Source of the DNA: Sympetrum striolatum
Lineage: Eukaryota > Arthropoda > Insecta > Odonata > Libellulidae
DNA length: 64,000 nucleotides
Reading direction: 5' to 3'
Assembly (NCBI GenBank): GCA_947579665.1
Contig: CANPUZ010000032.1
Location: 558,001-622,000, forward strand
Shown here: one piece after another, positions 35,555 to 47,739 of the stretch
Layout of the letters: each line of letters opens with the position of its first letter
Numbering within the stretch: position 1 is the first letter of the stretch
The notes under the pieces: generated by a model
The model's input: only the letters and a program-made list of their open reading frames with translations
Databases searched by the model: none
What the model was told of the DNA's origin: nothing
Position numbers and translations under genes: made by a program

Positions 35555-35990
35555 ACATGAACTTGGAATCAACAATCGCCTTCGTTGTCAAGGGTTGTTT
35601 ACAACCTCGAAATTTTGATAAAATATTCACGTATTTTATCAAAATTATCGAAATTTCGATTCGTAAGCGATATTTCACGACCGAAATAAGAATCTTTTTT
35701 CTATTCCCCTTCTTTTGGTGCTTGATTCGACTTTGTGCGACCATTATTTCTAATTTAAAACTTCAAATGAAATAAAGCCTGCTGCGAGAAAGATGAACTT
35801 TACGCATATTTCTTATGGAAATGCTTTTTCGATTTTTCGGCTGTTCCTTTTGGGTTTTTCCCTTTGTTTTCTTTTTCCCTAAACCACCTCAGTACCGAGG
35901 CGAACAAAAGAAAAGTTCAAATCGGTCGAGCCGTTTTCGAGTTTTAGACGACGTCACGAACATCGTTTCATTTTTATATATAAGATGATT
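35555..35990 (+). repeat. family B repeat (reverse orientation)
   Basis: The copy begins at GGAATCAACAATCGCCTTCG and contains GGGTTGTTTACAACCTCGAA, CCCCTTCTTTTGGTGCTTGA and TTACGCATATTTCTTATGG. It ends with AATCGGTCGAGCCGTTTTCG and a TTTTTATATATAAGATG tail. The last block resembles 3' ends of several insect non-autonomous and RTE-like elements. Confidence 0.65.
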
Positions 35991-38380
35991 ATTCTTACAG
36001 CCTCCGTGGGGCAAACCTAATGACAGTAGAACTGGTGAAGTAAGTTGGAGTAACTCAGTTACTCAGAGTTAAGATCAGAGAAAGTCAGAAGATGTAACCG
36101 ATGTACCTCTCTGTTGAATGTTATGCTACTGAAAGAAGATCATGGACATTGGGGTGCGTACAATTGTCACTATGGTCACACATTCACCCGAAAAAGTTTA
36201 GACAAATTGAAAAATATTTAGGTCTCCCCAAACGGGCCTGAAGTTTGATTTTTTTGGTCTAAAACGTAGATTTTCATATATTTTTAAACATAAATACACA
36301 GTACAACAAGTGCACAGAAGAAAACTAAAATGCCTGTTTCTTTCTTTTAAAAGGTTTCACTTTTACCTACGGATCATTTAGTGAATTCTCATTAGCAGAG
36401 CAGGTTAAGAGAGATCTGAAATGAGAACCAAACAATACAGAGTTAGCTTATCTACGGTACGTCTCTCATGGTTCAGTGCAACATAAGGTGTTGTTTGTAT
36501 GGAAATGTTTCGCTTTTGTGCATTTCTCTATGTGATTTTGTTGGGTTATAATGTGCATTTTGGCACAATGATCGTCGGAAAATTTATCAAATTCATTGAC
36601 GACAGCATTCAATGCTAAACGTGGATTTGAAAGACAATTACAGATGAATAGTATCTCTTTTTCCTAATGATTGGTTTCTCTTAAAGATTCTCCTCTGACA
36701 GAAGGATAACCACACCCGAGTCCTATACTTCATTTATATCTTAAGATTTCTGTTAACGAAACGCATTTGCTACACATTTGTTTAGGAAGCCATGTTTCGA
36801 TACATTGGACTGTTTCAAATGAACATTAGAGTCCGACATCACGGTGAATATCAGATACATTTGAAACTCCTTGTAAGTCAACATTTAGAGGGATAATTGC
36901 TCACGAAATATGATACCCTATGATTAGTTCACGCTTTGTATAAACGGCATTCTCTGGAGATATGTTTGCATTCTTTCGGTTCAATGACTTTCTTTGAACC
37001 TTCGAAAGGATTTTGAAATGAAGTATTCAAAATGTTCTTGTCGTTGAATTGAAACATTTCATACTTTATTGTTATACTTTTTCATCTCATTCATTGATGG
37101 ATTAATTAAATTCCTGCTCCAGATGTAAGTCGACTGAAGACGTTAGTATTGTCTTGTCGTTGCCAGAGTTTCATTGTTTTGATGAATTGACTTTCAAAAT
37201 GAGAGGAAGTCTTGAAGGACAAGATGGTGGGAATATTTTCAGTTTGTGTTGATTAACCTTTCCTCTGAAAAAAATTACATTCGGAAGGAAAGAATACTTT
37301 CCAAGTGAACGTTAGTATTTTTTGCCATGAAATATAAATTCTTAATAGATTCTTTTGCCTCAATCTTATGCAACCGATTTACACACTAGTGCATCTTGAA
37401 TTGCCTGTATTTCAGGACCAACGAGCAATTAATTTCTTTTGTGCTCCTTATTTTGAAAACCTTGGCATTTACCATAAGACGGAAACCTTAATCTCACTTC
37501 TTTGCGTATGTTCACTCAATCACATTGATGTAAATCATATTAAAGTTATTTCAACCGATTTTTCCAATTTATTTATTTCTTCGCATTCCACTCTTTCTCA
37601 CAACATTCCAATGCATCTCACTGAAGTCCTTCTTTTGAAATTCTCATCTCTTTGGTTTCAATTCCTGTTTCGCGTTCTCTTAATTCAGTACAATTACCTC
37701 AACGATGCTCATCTTGTAATAATCTTATTTCGTTATTTGGGGACACAACAAAAAATATTATAAAATTCCGCACAATGCAGTATTACATTTGTATCCTCAT
37801 TAAACTTAATTTTGCAATTTAAGCGCGTAAATGTTGAAAATCGATAGAAGCAAATATTTTATTATTCCATGAATACGGCAATTATCGGTTTCACTTCAAC
37901 CGGCACATAGACTTATTAATAAAGCTCCTCTGTTTCATCTGGTGTATTTTATTCCTTACATTTTCACTATTAATCCTATATTTCCTTCACTTAAATAACT
38001 CAATAAGAACTCTATTTAAAAATTATATTATGATTAATTCACTCTGTGAAAATTTATTCGCTCATTATGATAAATAAAAATTTATTTATAGTATATTGTG
38101 ATATAACATCGTATATTTATTTATTATTTAGTTATGTGTAAATATTTATTTCAATTATAATTATATTATAAATATTTATTTAAATAAATGACTAATATTT
38201 AATTTATTTACATTCGTATTTTTTATTTTATTTTATAAAAATTTAATTACGACTAATTTTATATATTTCGTCTATAATTACCTTCTTCAATGTCATATCT
38301 ACGGCAATAGGAACTTTTCAAGATTCATTTGTTTTCCATTTCGATCATTTCATCGTTATTCTTCTGTTTTCCACACTCTC
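35990..38380. other. unassigned DNA, partly extremely AT-rich
   Basis: The 131-codon open frame at 37,368-37,763 has no recognisable domain and no clear initiation context. The stretch 38,020-38,280 is almost entirely A and T, with ATTTATTTA-like runs. Confidence 0.4.
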
Positions 38381-38570
38381 TTTCAATGCACGTCGTCAGA
38401 GAAAATGCAAACATATTCATACTTCATCTGTTTTGATCGAGTTTAAAATATCGTTACTCTTTTGTTTACTTTAAAGGGCCACCGCCTTCCCTTCAACACC
38501 TCTCCTCCCACCCAATTACTCGGGCTTTTAAATCTCCACTATCGTTGTTCGTTTTGTTTTCCAACAAACC
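38380..38570 (+). repeat. dispersed repeat pair, copy 1
   Basis: This matches 48,510-48,695 in the same orientation. Both contain GCACGTCGTCAGAGAAA, AATATCGTTACTCTTTTGTT, GGGCCACCGCCTT and CCACTATCGT. Both sit beside AT-rich DNA. The class is unknown. Confidence 0.65.
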
Positions 38571-39540
38571 TCCTTTCAATGACGTAACTCAGTGTTCAAC
38601 TGTTTCTCATTCGCATAACCTGTCGCTCTTCCTTTGTTTTTCCTATCGTTGTTGTTCCCTCCGACGTCATGGTTACCCCCTCCGCCCTTTCGAATCATCA
38701 GACAACGCACTCGGAAATTTTGATCCGATATATAACCACTCTCAACCGGCGAATCTCTTGCAAAAATAGCCTCCTTCTAAGTTCATGTATTTCAATACGG
38801 CGGAGAGCCACGCTTCAAAGAGAATCATAGTTTCCCCATTAGAGAGCAACGAAAAGCATTCTTGAGTAATTCTAAATAGGAGCCTGCATCAGAGGCTATC
38901 AGAAGCTCCCTTCTCGAGAATGACACTTGAAAGAGACAGCGTTGAGGTGTTAAAACTTTCCCACAAAATGTACAGGTTTAGTACATTTTGGTGTTTGCAG
39001 TCTCTATTTATATCGCACTTTAAAATTAGAATTAATGGCCTTAGGAAATCGAGACAAGCACCGATAGAAAGATAATTGAACACAGTTTCTTATTTATGTA
39101 TTTGAATGTCATTACAACTTCGGAATTGCGATTATTTTGGCAATTAAAAAGGACCTTTTTTCCGATTTTGAGGTAGTTGCCAACCTGTGGCGATTGTTGA
39201 ATCCGAGCATTTCTCCATAGCAACGCATTGTGAATGGTTACGGCGAGGGGAAGGGGAAGGAGGGAGTGGGGAGGAGGTTTCGTCTATTAGGAGTGGGGAT
39301 GTATTTGGATTGCAAGATGGCGGCTGCGTAGAAGCGCCGTCCTTCTCAGAGGGCGTTCTCGATTGCTGACAGAGTAGATGATGGTTCGAGATGCGTTGGA
39401 CTGCATTTGATAGGGATGCTGCGCCGGATTTAAAATCAATTAATAAATGGAGACATACAATTTTATCTCATTTTTAAATTACTTCACCTTTAATAATAAG
39501 AACGTGGATTATGCTAAAATATAATCTGTAAATCTGAGGA
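38570..39540. other. unassigned DNA with a purine-rich patch
   Basis: A GGGGAAGGGGAAGGAGGGAG-type purine-rich patch lies at about 39,243-39,300. I see no gene. Confidence 0.35.
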
Positions 39541-40680
39541 CCGATCACAGTCGCCTTCTTATTCCACAATTTCACGAGGTTCGTACCCTTATCGCTCAGA
39601 AAGCTTATAAAACTCATAAAGTAAAAATGATTTTCATCGCATGCAGGATTTCTTTCTTTCGCAAAATTAAATTAGAAGGAATAGTCGTACAGAGTCGAGA
39701 CAAACACCGAAAGAAAGAAAATCGAATGAAGATTCTTATTTTATTCGTGGAATCTTACTTTCGATTCGAATTTGCGAGAATATCGGTGAAATATACGAAC
39801 ATTTTGTGATAATACGAGGTTGTAAACTACTCATCCCCCTGACGACAGATCCCATTGTTGAATCCGATGTGTTAAAAATACTCGAGGCCCGATAAAGCTG
39901 ATGATTAAAGAAGACGGTATATTACATGGACGACGAGAAATTTTCTGTAAGAAGGTAACCAACAATTGCAGGTTCGTAACAACAGTCAGGAAGGGTGAAT
40001 TACAAGCTCACTGATGAGGAAAGTTATATGTCTTGTCTATATATATATATATAAAGTAGAAAATCTTTGTGTTTGTGTGTTAGTCTTGGAATTGGAGTCA
40101 ACACCGTCTTCCCGATTTCCTTTAATACATACGTATTCTATGGGATCAGAAAGAAAATACAGTCGTATTTGTATTCGATGATTTCGCTGGATTCGAACCA
40201 AGATCCCTCGGATAGATTTCCATAAAAATGCATTCAAATTTCACTTTCATCGTTTGCAGGCTCTATTTCTTTCGAGGAATTAAATTAGAAGGAATAGTCG
40301 TGCAGAGTCGAGACAAACTCTTAATTAAATGAAATTAAGTAAAGATTCTTATTTTGGTTGTGAAATAGTGTTTTCAAATCGAAATTTGGAGAATTTTGTC
40401 AAAATACGCTTGGATATTCCAAAATGTTTGTGGTTGTCAACAACCTGACGACCAATGCGATAGTTGAACCCAAGCATTTCCCCGTAGAGTAAGGGGTGCA
40501 CGAATCACGTAACGCAGAATTCTCCAGTTTTCGACCACCCCCACGTAACGCCGGACCCTCCCCCAAAATGGCGGTACGTAATTTGTGTACGGCCCCTAAA
40601 AATAGGATTTTAGTTGTGTATAATTAAAGGGTATTTACTCATTACACACGACCGACAACTTGAATTTAATCTCTTCAGTA
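39540..40680 (-). repeat. family B tandem pair, long direct repeat copy 1
   Basis: Two family B cores at about 39,610-39,870 and 40,060-40,490 are joined by a shared spacer (AAATACTCGAGGCCCGATAA; GGTTCGTAACAACAGTCAGG). The whole arrangement recurs at 45,290-46,330. The second core starts after a TATATATATATATAAA run, carries the T-arm-like GGATTCGAACCAAGATCC (reverse orientation) at about 40,190 and ends near the inserted MITE at 40,490. Confidence 0.7.
40490..40598. mobile_element. short TIR element (MITE) with TA target duplication
   Basis: The insert begins AGGGGTGCACGAATCACGTA and ends TACGTAATTTGTGTACGG followed by CCCCT. The two ends are imperfect inverted repeats of about 25 bp and TA lies on both sides. 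The paralogous repeat at about 46,230-46,260 lacks this segment and reads straight through, giving an empty site. No protein is encoded. The AGGGGCCGTACACAAATTAC-type end is familiar from small elements in insect genomes. Confidence 0.8.
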
Positions 40681-41390
40681 ACGGAAGGCGCTGTCTGTCC
40701 GTTTAAAGATCTTTCCTGTACCATAATCGTTCGTTTGTTGCGGTGTTTGTACGGGAGAAGAGGACGAAGGCCGACTCAGGAGTGTCTGAGGCAAGAAGAA
40801 GCTGGGAAAGAAGAGATATGGAATTGAGATATCTGCGAGTTGCTGTCTTAGGGTTAGGCAGAAAATAACGATATTTCGAGTTTAGAATTCTTATAGCACT
40901 CAAAATTTGTATATTTGCATACAATTTAACAGAAAAATAAGGAAAAAATCTTAAATTATATCATTATTTCGCACAAACGGCCTTGAAGTTTAAGATAAAT
41001 CACAAAAAACCCTAAATTCACCTTCAAGCTAAAATTATAAGCACTACGACTTTTAATTTCTAATAGCCTCACGGTACTTTATCATGAATGCATTTTAATA
41101 TGAAAAGTAATTGCATATGCCCTGCTGTTCATTTTGAATACGTAAATAACATCTCAAACTTCCGAATTTACGTGAAAAACGAGTTATTTGCCATATTGTA
41201 AGCAGACGCACATTTTGATATCGGAGGACCAACTTTGTTATTTATTTGTTATAAATATATGTGAATTCTGCATTAATGAGGGTATTTCGCAGCTCTTAGC
41301 TCATTTCTTATTATTCTTGTGAACGTATACCAGGAACTCACCACGAGGAGGTGGCTACGATTCGTGTTCCACCCAACCATCCGACCAGTT
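40680..41390. other. unassigned spacer
   Basis: The sequence is AT-rich, without a recognisable gene or element end. Confidence 0.35.
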
Positions 41391-41399
41391 ATGAAGATG

Positions 41400-41660
41400 C
41401 ATTCAAGGATGTGGTCCTAAATTCAGACTTATGGTCCTGTTGATCCTGAAAGCAAGGTTGCTGTAATGTAGCCATCTCTGTTTCTTTGTCCAAACACTTT
41501 TTTCTGCAGATTCGGCGACAAGTTTGACGCATCTTTCAACAGTTTGAGATTGGAAAGTGTACATGAGGAAACTCGGGGAGTGTTTTTTCTTGCACCTTTC
41601 ACCATTATGGTTATTCTGTGGTTTGAGGTCCGTTCCCAGGGGAATCGTCACAGGGATCGC
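41400..41660 (-). pseudogene. transposon-associated protein fragment (VERCVKLV motif)
   Basis: The minus strand reads FQSQTVERCVKLVAESAEKS. A segment of the form TQ.VERCVKLV.E.S recurs, as far as I recall, in uncharacterised arthropod proteins that seem to be transposon-derived. Only about 80 codons are open and no catalytic domain is seen, so this is a fragment. Confidence 0.35.
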
Positions 41661-42985
41661 TTATGTTCCAGGAAGGAGTACATCTAGGCAACTCTTACTT
41701 ATAAACATGAAGATGCATCTATTTGTAACCTCACCGTCTTATTCTCGCTGCTTCAGTACTTTCCTCTCTCTGTCTCTAGTCATGGCGACGATTGTTAGTG
41801 GTTGTTGTAGCACCAATTGTTATAGTTGCTATGACGTCACCAAATTATCCAATATGGCGGCGACAACATTTCACGTATCGATGTTTTCTCCGAACTTTTT
41901 TCCATGCATTGCGTAGGCGTGCTGCGTACGTGTTTTCCTCGATGAATTCGTAACATCGAGATGGTGGGGGGAAAACTGGGCATTCCGGGCAGTATTAGAA
42001 GGTTTTAAATCTAATTTAAAATGATGTTCCCGTAAGGATAGCTCAATGAAATTTTTGTGGTAAGCACTGAAAATAACAGCTGATGAATTGGACAAGTTTT
42101 TAGGGTAGTAACCAAAACATCGTTTGACTTTTGTCTCCTAGAACGTAATATTACAAAGTGGACTGCGATAAAATATTTCACGCCTCTCGAGATTATTGGT
42201 GGTGAAAAGGGGACTTTGATACGCTTTCTCTTTGAAATATAGGACTAGGAACAGTCGTATCAAATTTATAACTATTTTATAGATTCTATAATTTCTAAAG
42301 TACCGGAAAGGTTCTCTGGAAATCAAATCTTTATGTTTTGTTGTAATTTCTTTGTGGAAGGAAATTAGCCTCTCGCCAGGGCTCTTATTCACGGAAAAAG
42401 GTATGAACATTTTATGCTTCGTAGGTTATTAAATATTATTATTATCTCCTTATGAACTGACAAAGAAAGTGTTTCTAATTGTGCTCCACTTGCGTGGACA
42501 TGTTCTGCTTATAGCGTTCTGGCTCAGTGACGAAAGCAAACCTCACTCACTACCTCACTCCTCATCCTGCCTAGTGCACCTCATTCCTCTCTGTAAGCTC
42601 TTAGTACCTTATGCCGAAGGGGGTGAGGTATCAACTGGCATTCTGGCTGAATATTTTACAGACAGACAATGGAGTTAACGCCAACCCGAGTTTGAGACAG
42701 AAATAATTCATGCATAAACTTATAAATAATTAAAATTATCGTGATTATATGAATAATAATATATTATAGAATTTCAATCAACATATAAACAATATCATAT
42801 TGTTAATATATTATTATAATTATTAAATATGACAATATACAATAATTTTATTTAACGAAGTAATTGTTAAAGAAACCGGCAGATGGTCTATATTATGCAA
42901 ATTTCTAGCTATTGTATTTATTGAGATTAAGGTTTAAGATTGGCTATTATATTTTGAATGAGCATGACTTTATTGTAGCTTCTAC
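41660..42985. other. unassigned spacer
   Basis: The 119-codon open frame at 41,557-41,916 overlaps the fragment on the other strand and has no recognisable domain. The stretch 42,720-42,860 is extremely AT-rich. A similar short segment (TGTGCTCC...ACATGTTC...TTCTGGCTCA) occurs at 42,478-42,525 and again at 43,681-43,722. Confidence 0.35.
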
Positions 42986-42989
42986 CCTA

Positions 42990-43528
42990 CGTGGTGCATC
43001 CAAGTTATAACACCTCCGATTTTTTTCAGGCAAACTGTGAAACTTCTGTCACTTCTTGACGTTATCTTCTTGACGTTATCTTCTTGCAGCGGTAAACATT
43101 TTTTACATTGACGATGCTATAATTCCATGACCGCTGCGAACACTTCTTTAGGGGTCTGCTTTGACCACCGGGAAATCGCTGATGCAATTGCAGCACGGCT
43201 AGTGAATGTGCGACCACGAAGAGTGTCTTTCACCTTTGGAAAAAGCCAAAAGTCACATCCATGACACCATCACCACATGTCTCACTCAGCTGGTGGTGCA
43301 TTTTAAACTGTGGCACAGCACGCAAATTGTGAAAAAGAATGATTACACACTGTTCCTGTATTGAGAACGGCGCAATTTTAACTATCAACAACAGTCCTGT
43401 CTCTGCTGCCACAGGATGCCACGCATTTATAATGATTGTGCGCGTATTTTAAAGCAAACCGCATGTTTCTATCAGTAGCCAGTCTTGAGGGAAAAAAATC
43501 GGAGGTGTTATAGCTTAAATGCACCACG
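42990..43528 (-). mobile_element. mariner-type deletion derivative
   Basis: Terminal inverted repeats of about 40 bp are flanked by TA. The left end starts CGTGGTGCATCCAAGTTATA with an ACACCTCCGATTTTTTTC inner part, and the right end is its reverse complement with four differences near the tip. The minus strand encodes the last part of a mariner transposase (CDFWLFPKVKDTLRGRTF, then SKQTPKEVFAAVMEL) before stops. At about 540 bp it has lost the catalytic region. A small tandem duplication of TTCTTGACGTTATC lies near 43,060. Confidence 0.8.
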
Positions 43529-43529
43529 T

Positions 43530-44330
43530 AATATGATGTTTTCATTTGTTATTTGGTTCCGGATAGAGAAAATCATTTTATTTTGTCCTATTTTTGATTA
43601 TAACTGGGATGAAAGCTACCGAGGTTATGAGTGACGCACTGATCTCTCCTTACGGAACGCAAGAGTCACTCATAGGGTCTTTGTGCTCCGCTTACATGTT
43701 CCGCTAATATCATTCTGGCTCATAAAAGTCGTGACACGTATTACAAGCGTCGAATTTTTAAGGCAATTGATATTTCTTACTCCAAATGCGTGTATTAGAA
43801 CTGCTTTATTAATAACTAGTAAACGTTTTGTCATCTATGAGGCTTCTTTATTTCAATTTTTTAATAAAAATGCAACATTTAAATACAGATGACTTAAAAT
43901 ATAACTTATCAATGCCCTATGTTTTTAATATATACTAGTCGTGATGGACTTTTAACCTAAGAATATCAGCGAAACTCCGAAAAACTACGAATTCGATTCC
44001 ATTGAACATTAATCCAGTTCGTGAGGTTCACACTAACGCACTGCTTTCAATTCTCTGTCATAAAATCAAGTTTGCAATTCGGTCTCTCAAAACACTTCCT
44101 CGACGAAATATTGCTTCGTCGTCACCACCAACGAACTTATAAATGTCCTTTTGTAAATCAGTTTCATAAACTCCATAACGGCAGTCATTTTGTTCCTGCT
44201 ATTTAAATTTCATAGTTTCAATGAATTTTCGGTAAACTGACTCATCTTCATATACTCTGACATTATTTCATACCATTAATTCGGTATGGACTTATAATCC
44301 CCGTGTATTGTTGTAGGAAAATGAATGTAT
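43530..44330. other. unassigned spacer
   Basis: No gene is visible. Short open frames at 43,683-43,892 and 44,021-44,206 have no recognisable domains. Confidence 0.35.
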
Positions 44331-44334
44331 CGGA

Positions 44335-44820
44335 CTCAAAAATCACCTTGGTCGTCATGGGGACTGCGGCGTTTACCACGGCGATATTTTACTAATATTT
44401 CGTATATTTTGTCATAGTTCTTAAGTTAAAAGAAAAGACTTCGATGTCGTTCCACGAAGTACGGCTAGGACATATTGATTATAGTCATAGTTCTCGTAAT
44501 TTCGATCCAAAAAGTGTGATAATAATATTCTTCATTTAATTTATTTTCGTTTGGTACTTTTCCTGACTTACTAGGACCATTATTTCCAATTTAATTCTGT
44601 AAAAGTAATAAAGCTTGCAAGGTACAAAAACGAAATTTACGTGCATTCCTTATGGAAACGTATAATGGAGTCCTGGGTTCGAGCCTTCATAGAGATGAGA
44701 ATAGTTTTCGTGGGGCTTAATAGAAATAGAATGCACTTTGTCTCGTAGCTCTACGACCAACAGTTACTGAGATAGAGAGGGGGCGGACGGACGGATTTTG
44801 CTTTTCATATATATAGTGCC
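44335..44820 (+). repeat. family B repeat (reverse orientation)
   Basis: The copy contains CGTCATGGGGACTGCGGCG, a TTATGGAAACG block, the T-arm-like TCCTGGGTTCGAGCC at about 44,670, and a GGCGGACGGACGGATTTTGC block before TTTTCATATATATAGTGCC. It ends in TATA repeats like the other copies. Confidence 0.65.
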
Positions 44821-45290
44821 CTTTTTATTTCATTTGTTAATTTATAACATTGTATCCATGGTAACATAGATACACATGTATAACCACATATGATGACGAA
44901 CGAACACACGATAGCTTTTTATTGTATTAGATTTCTACTTACAACAATGGTGGTAACAATATCGATACAATCTGTAGAAATTCAAAAATACGCTAAACTG
45001 TTGTACAGAAAAACAGCTCAACTTCAGAAATGGAGCTTCAATAACTTCTCCAACAAAAATGACATTATAATAATGCAATTTCCATGTTTTTTAGCTCTTT
45101 TTTCGTCTTTCCTGCGGTACCATCGCTCATATATTTATTTTAATTTTCAATAAAAACAGAAACAGTCAGTTGGAAACTTTGGGTCAGTTGGTATAATCTT
45201 TATGTATAAAATGGAAATTCTGTGGGAGTGTTTGTCTTATATTGGAGGCCACACCGTTCGTCCTAATGTCGTCAACCTTAATATAAGTGT
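44820..45290. other. unassigned spacer
   Basis: An 87-codon open frame at 44,890-45,153 has no recognisable domain. Confidence 0.35.
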
Positions 45291-46330
45291 CCTCTGCGAC
45301 CTGGAAAGAATCACTGGCGCCTTTTTCTTCGACAATTTTAAGGGGTTCGAACCCAGATCGCTCAGATATTTTCCATAAAGAATTCACGTGAAACCTGTTT
45401 TTATCGCATGCAGGGTTTATTTATTTCGCAAAATTAAATTAGAAGGAATAGTCGCATTTCTACGAGACATACACCGAAGGAAAGAAAATTGAACGAAGAT
45501 TCTTATTTTGGTCGTGGAATCTTACTTCCGATTCGAATTTGCGAGAATTTCGGTGAAATATACGAAAATATTGTGATCAATCGAGGTTGTAAACAACTCA
45601 TCCCCCTGACGACCGATCCCATTGTTTAATCCGATGTGTTAAAAATACTCGAGGCCCGATAAAGCTGATGATTAAAGAGGACGATAGATTACATGGATAA
45701 GGAGAAATATTCCGTAAGAAGGTTAGCAGCAATCGCAGGTTCGTAACAACAGTCAGGAAGGGGAGAATAACCAGCCAACTGACGAGAGAAGTCTTGTTAT
45801 AAATATGAAGCAGAAATACTGTCTTCTTCGATTTTAATCCAACCCGTTGACCCAGTTTGCTTCAAACTTTGCTTTGCATTTATTCTCTGGGATCAGGAAA
45901 GATTTATTGTCACCTTTTTAATGGATTATTATTATCCACCTTCGAACAAAGATCGCTCAGATAGATTCACATAAGAAATATTGGTAAACTTCGTTTTTAT
46001 CGGCTGAAGGCTTTGTTTCTTTTGAGGACTTTAATTAGAAGGAATAGTCGTACAGAGGCGAGCAAAGGACTAAAAGAACCGAAATCGGATAAAGATTCCT
46101 ATTATGGTGGTAGAAGATTGTTTTCGAATCGAAATTTCGAGAATTTCGGCATAATAAGCGTAATTTTCCCGTCATTTTGAGAGAGAAAACAAGCAGTCTC
46201 CCTGACGGCCAATGCGATTGTTGAATCATTGCAATTTCCTGTTTAGAATAGAATTGGATTTTAGTTGTGTATAATTAAAGTGTATTTACAAATTGCACGA
46301 CCGAAAACTTGAATTTACTCTACTTCTATA
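45290..46330 (-). repeat. family B tandem pair, long direct repeat copy 2
   Basis: Two family B cores (about 45,345-45,640 and 45,950-46,240) flank the same spacer as at 39.9 kb (AAATACTCGAGGCCCGATAA). The T-arm-like motif appears as GGTTCGAACCCAGATCGCTC at 45,346. The continuation GGATTTTAGTTGTGTATAAT at 46,257 corresponds to 40,606, showing that the 40.5-kb copy received the MITE after duplication. Confidence 0.7.
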
Positions 46331-46480
46331 TTCCGCGCTTGAACTAGTTATATATATATATATAATAGACTTATATTATAATATTATGCTATTGAAAGCA
46401 GCTCATTTACAAATATTTATGAATTATTATTACGCATTTTAATTCGCATAATTATTAGTTGCTATGAATTAATAGGGTTA

Positions 46481-47739
46481 GACCGGGGCTAAACGGATCT
46501 TGCTATGGTATATGTCGCTTCTCCAATCCAAGAATACATATCTTCCGCATTGCTCGGTTTAATTTTGAGATATTCATATATAGGTGCGTATATGAACTAC
46601 ATAAAAAAGCGGCTGCGCTCACGTCAGTGGCCATTCCGGGAAGAGTCGCCGAACCGTCTATACGGGTCTATGTAATTTTTGTGAACAACATCAAAGGATT
46701 TTTCTGCTCAGCATACGTTATATTTCTAATTTTTTGCAATATATTGCAGTAGTAACTGTTGAACAATGATGTAGTAATTAGTGTCCAATCATTAAGTAGT
46801 TACTTTTTTAAGATTTTTGAAATTGACTTTTGCTATTCTTTGCTAAACGGATCACGAAAAATGGGGCAAGACGGATCATAACCTTAAATGTTACTTATGT
46901 TTTTATATCTTTAACATTCATTAGTTATTCTTATACCCGGCATACGTGGTTAGAAATAGCCATGGAAGAGGAGAAAGTAAAATCTGAAGCCATATCTCTG
47001 CTGCCGTACACTACCTTACACATCGCTTCAAAGAAGAGTTTCTTCTGTTACTGGTGTAGTCCAAGTCACGGGGGCTAAAACTGTAAAGGATCTCGAATCT
47101 GAGAAAAGATTTGTAGTTAGAATATTACATCTGTCAAAACTAGGATTCAGGCCGATACCAAATAAAAGTAAAGAGAATGCCTTTAATTATTGTGAACGCA
47201 TGGGAATCGCTCGCAATTTTAACCAAGATGCAATATTTGCTTGCCAAGATTGGTTCTATGGATTCCTCAAATGATACTGTCATCTGTATTTCAGAGGGGC
47301 TATCAAGAGCAAGAATAAATGCTGCAAATGCGAAGAATTGCGTCATGAGAATTGCAGCGAAAAGAAAATGTTTAATAGTCACTTCATCCGTGCAGTTCGT
47401 GACCTAGACAGGGATACCATTTCAAATATATTGACTTTTTATTAATAAATAACTTTAATTCCTTCATTTTTATCACTAATTCATAGTATATACTCACGTG
47501 TATTCCTTTATTGATGTATACATGATCCGTTTAACCCCCTTATTAATGAGGGCTAAACGGATATTGGACGGTTGATCGTTAATTGCAATTTCTTTTAAGT
47601 TTTCACAACAATACATAGATTACCTACCTCATTCGTTATATGAATTGTGGGGATGTAATTTAAACTAGTTTAAAGGAATATCCTAATATTTCTTTTGCAA
47701 TAGGAATTAAAAGGCGGAGTGATCCGTTTAGCCTCGGTC
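46481..47739 (+). mobile_element. pogo-like element, HTH region only
   Basis: The ends GACCGGGGCTAAACGGAT (46,481) and ATCCGTTTAGCCTCGGTC (47,722-47,739) are inverted repeats flanked by TA. The TAAACGGATC-type motif recurs inside near 46,848, 46,867, 47,524 and 47,554, like subterminal transposase-binding sites. The plus strand, with frame changes, encodes KRFVVRILHLSKLG, NAFNYCERMGIARNFNQDAI and ACQDWFYGFL, then LSRARINAANAKN. This is the tandem helix-turn-helix region typical of pogo/jerky-type transposases. The DDE catalytic domain is absent. Confidence 0.75.

Noticed and set aside
37368..37763. 131-codon open frame as a gene
   Set aside because: No recognisable domain, no start context, and AT-rich DNA yields frames of this length by chance.
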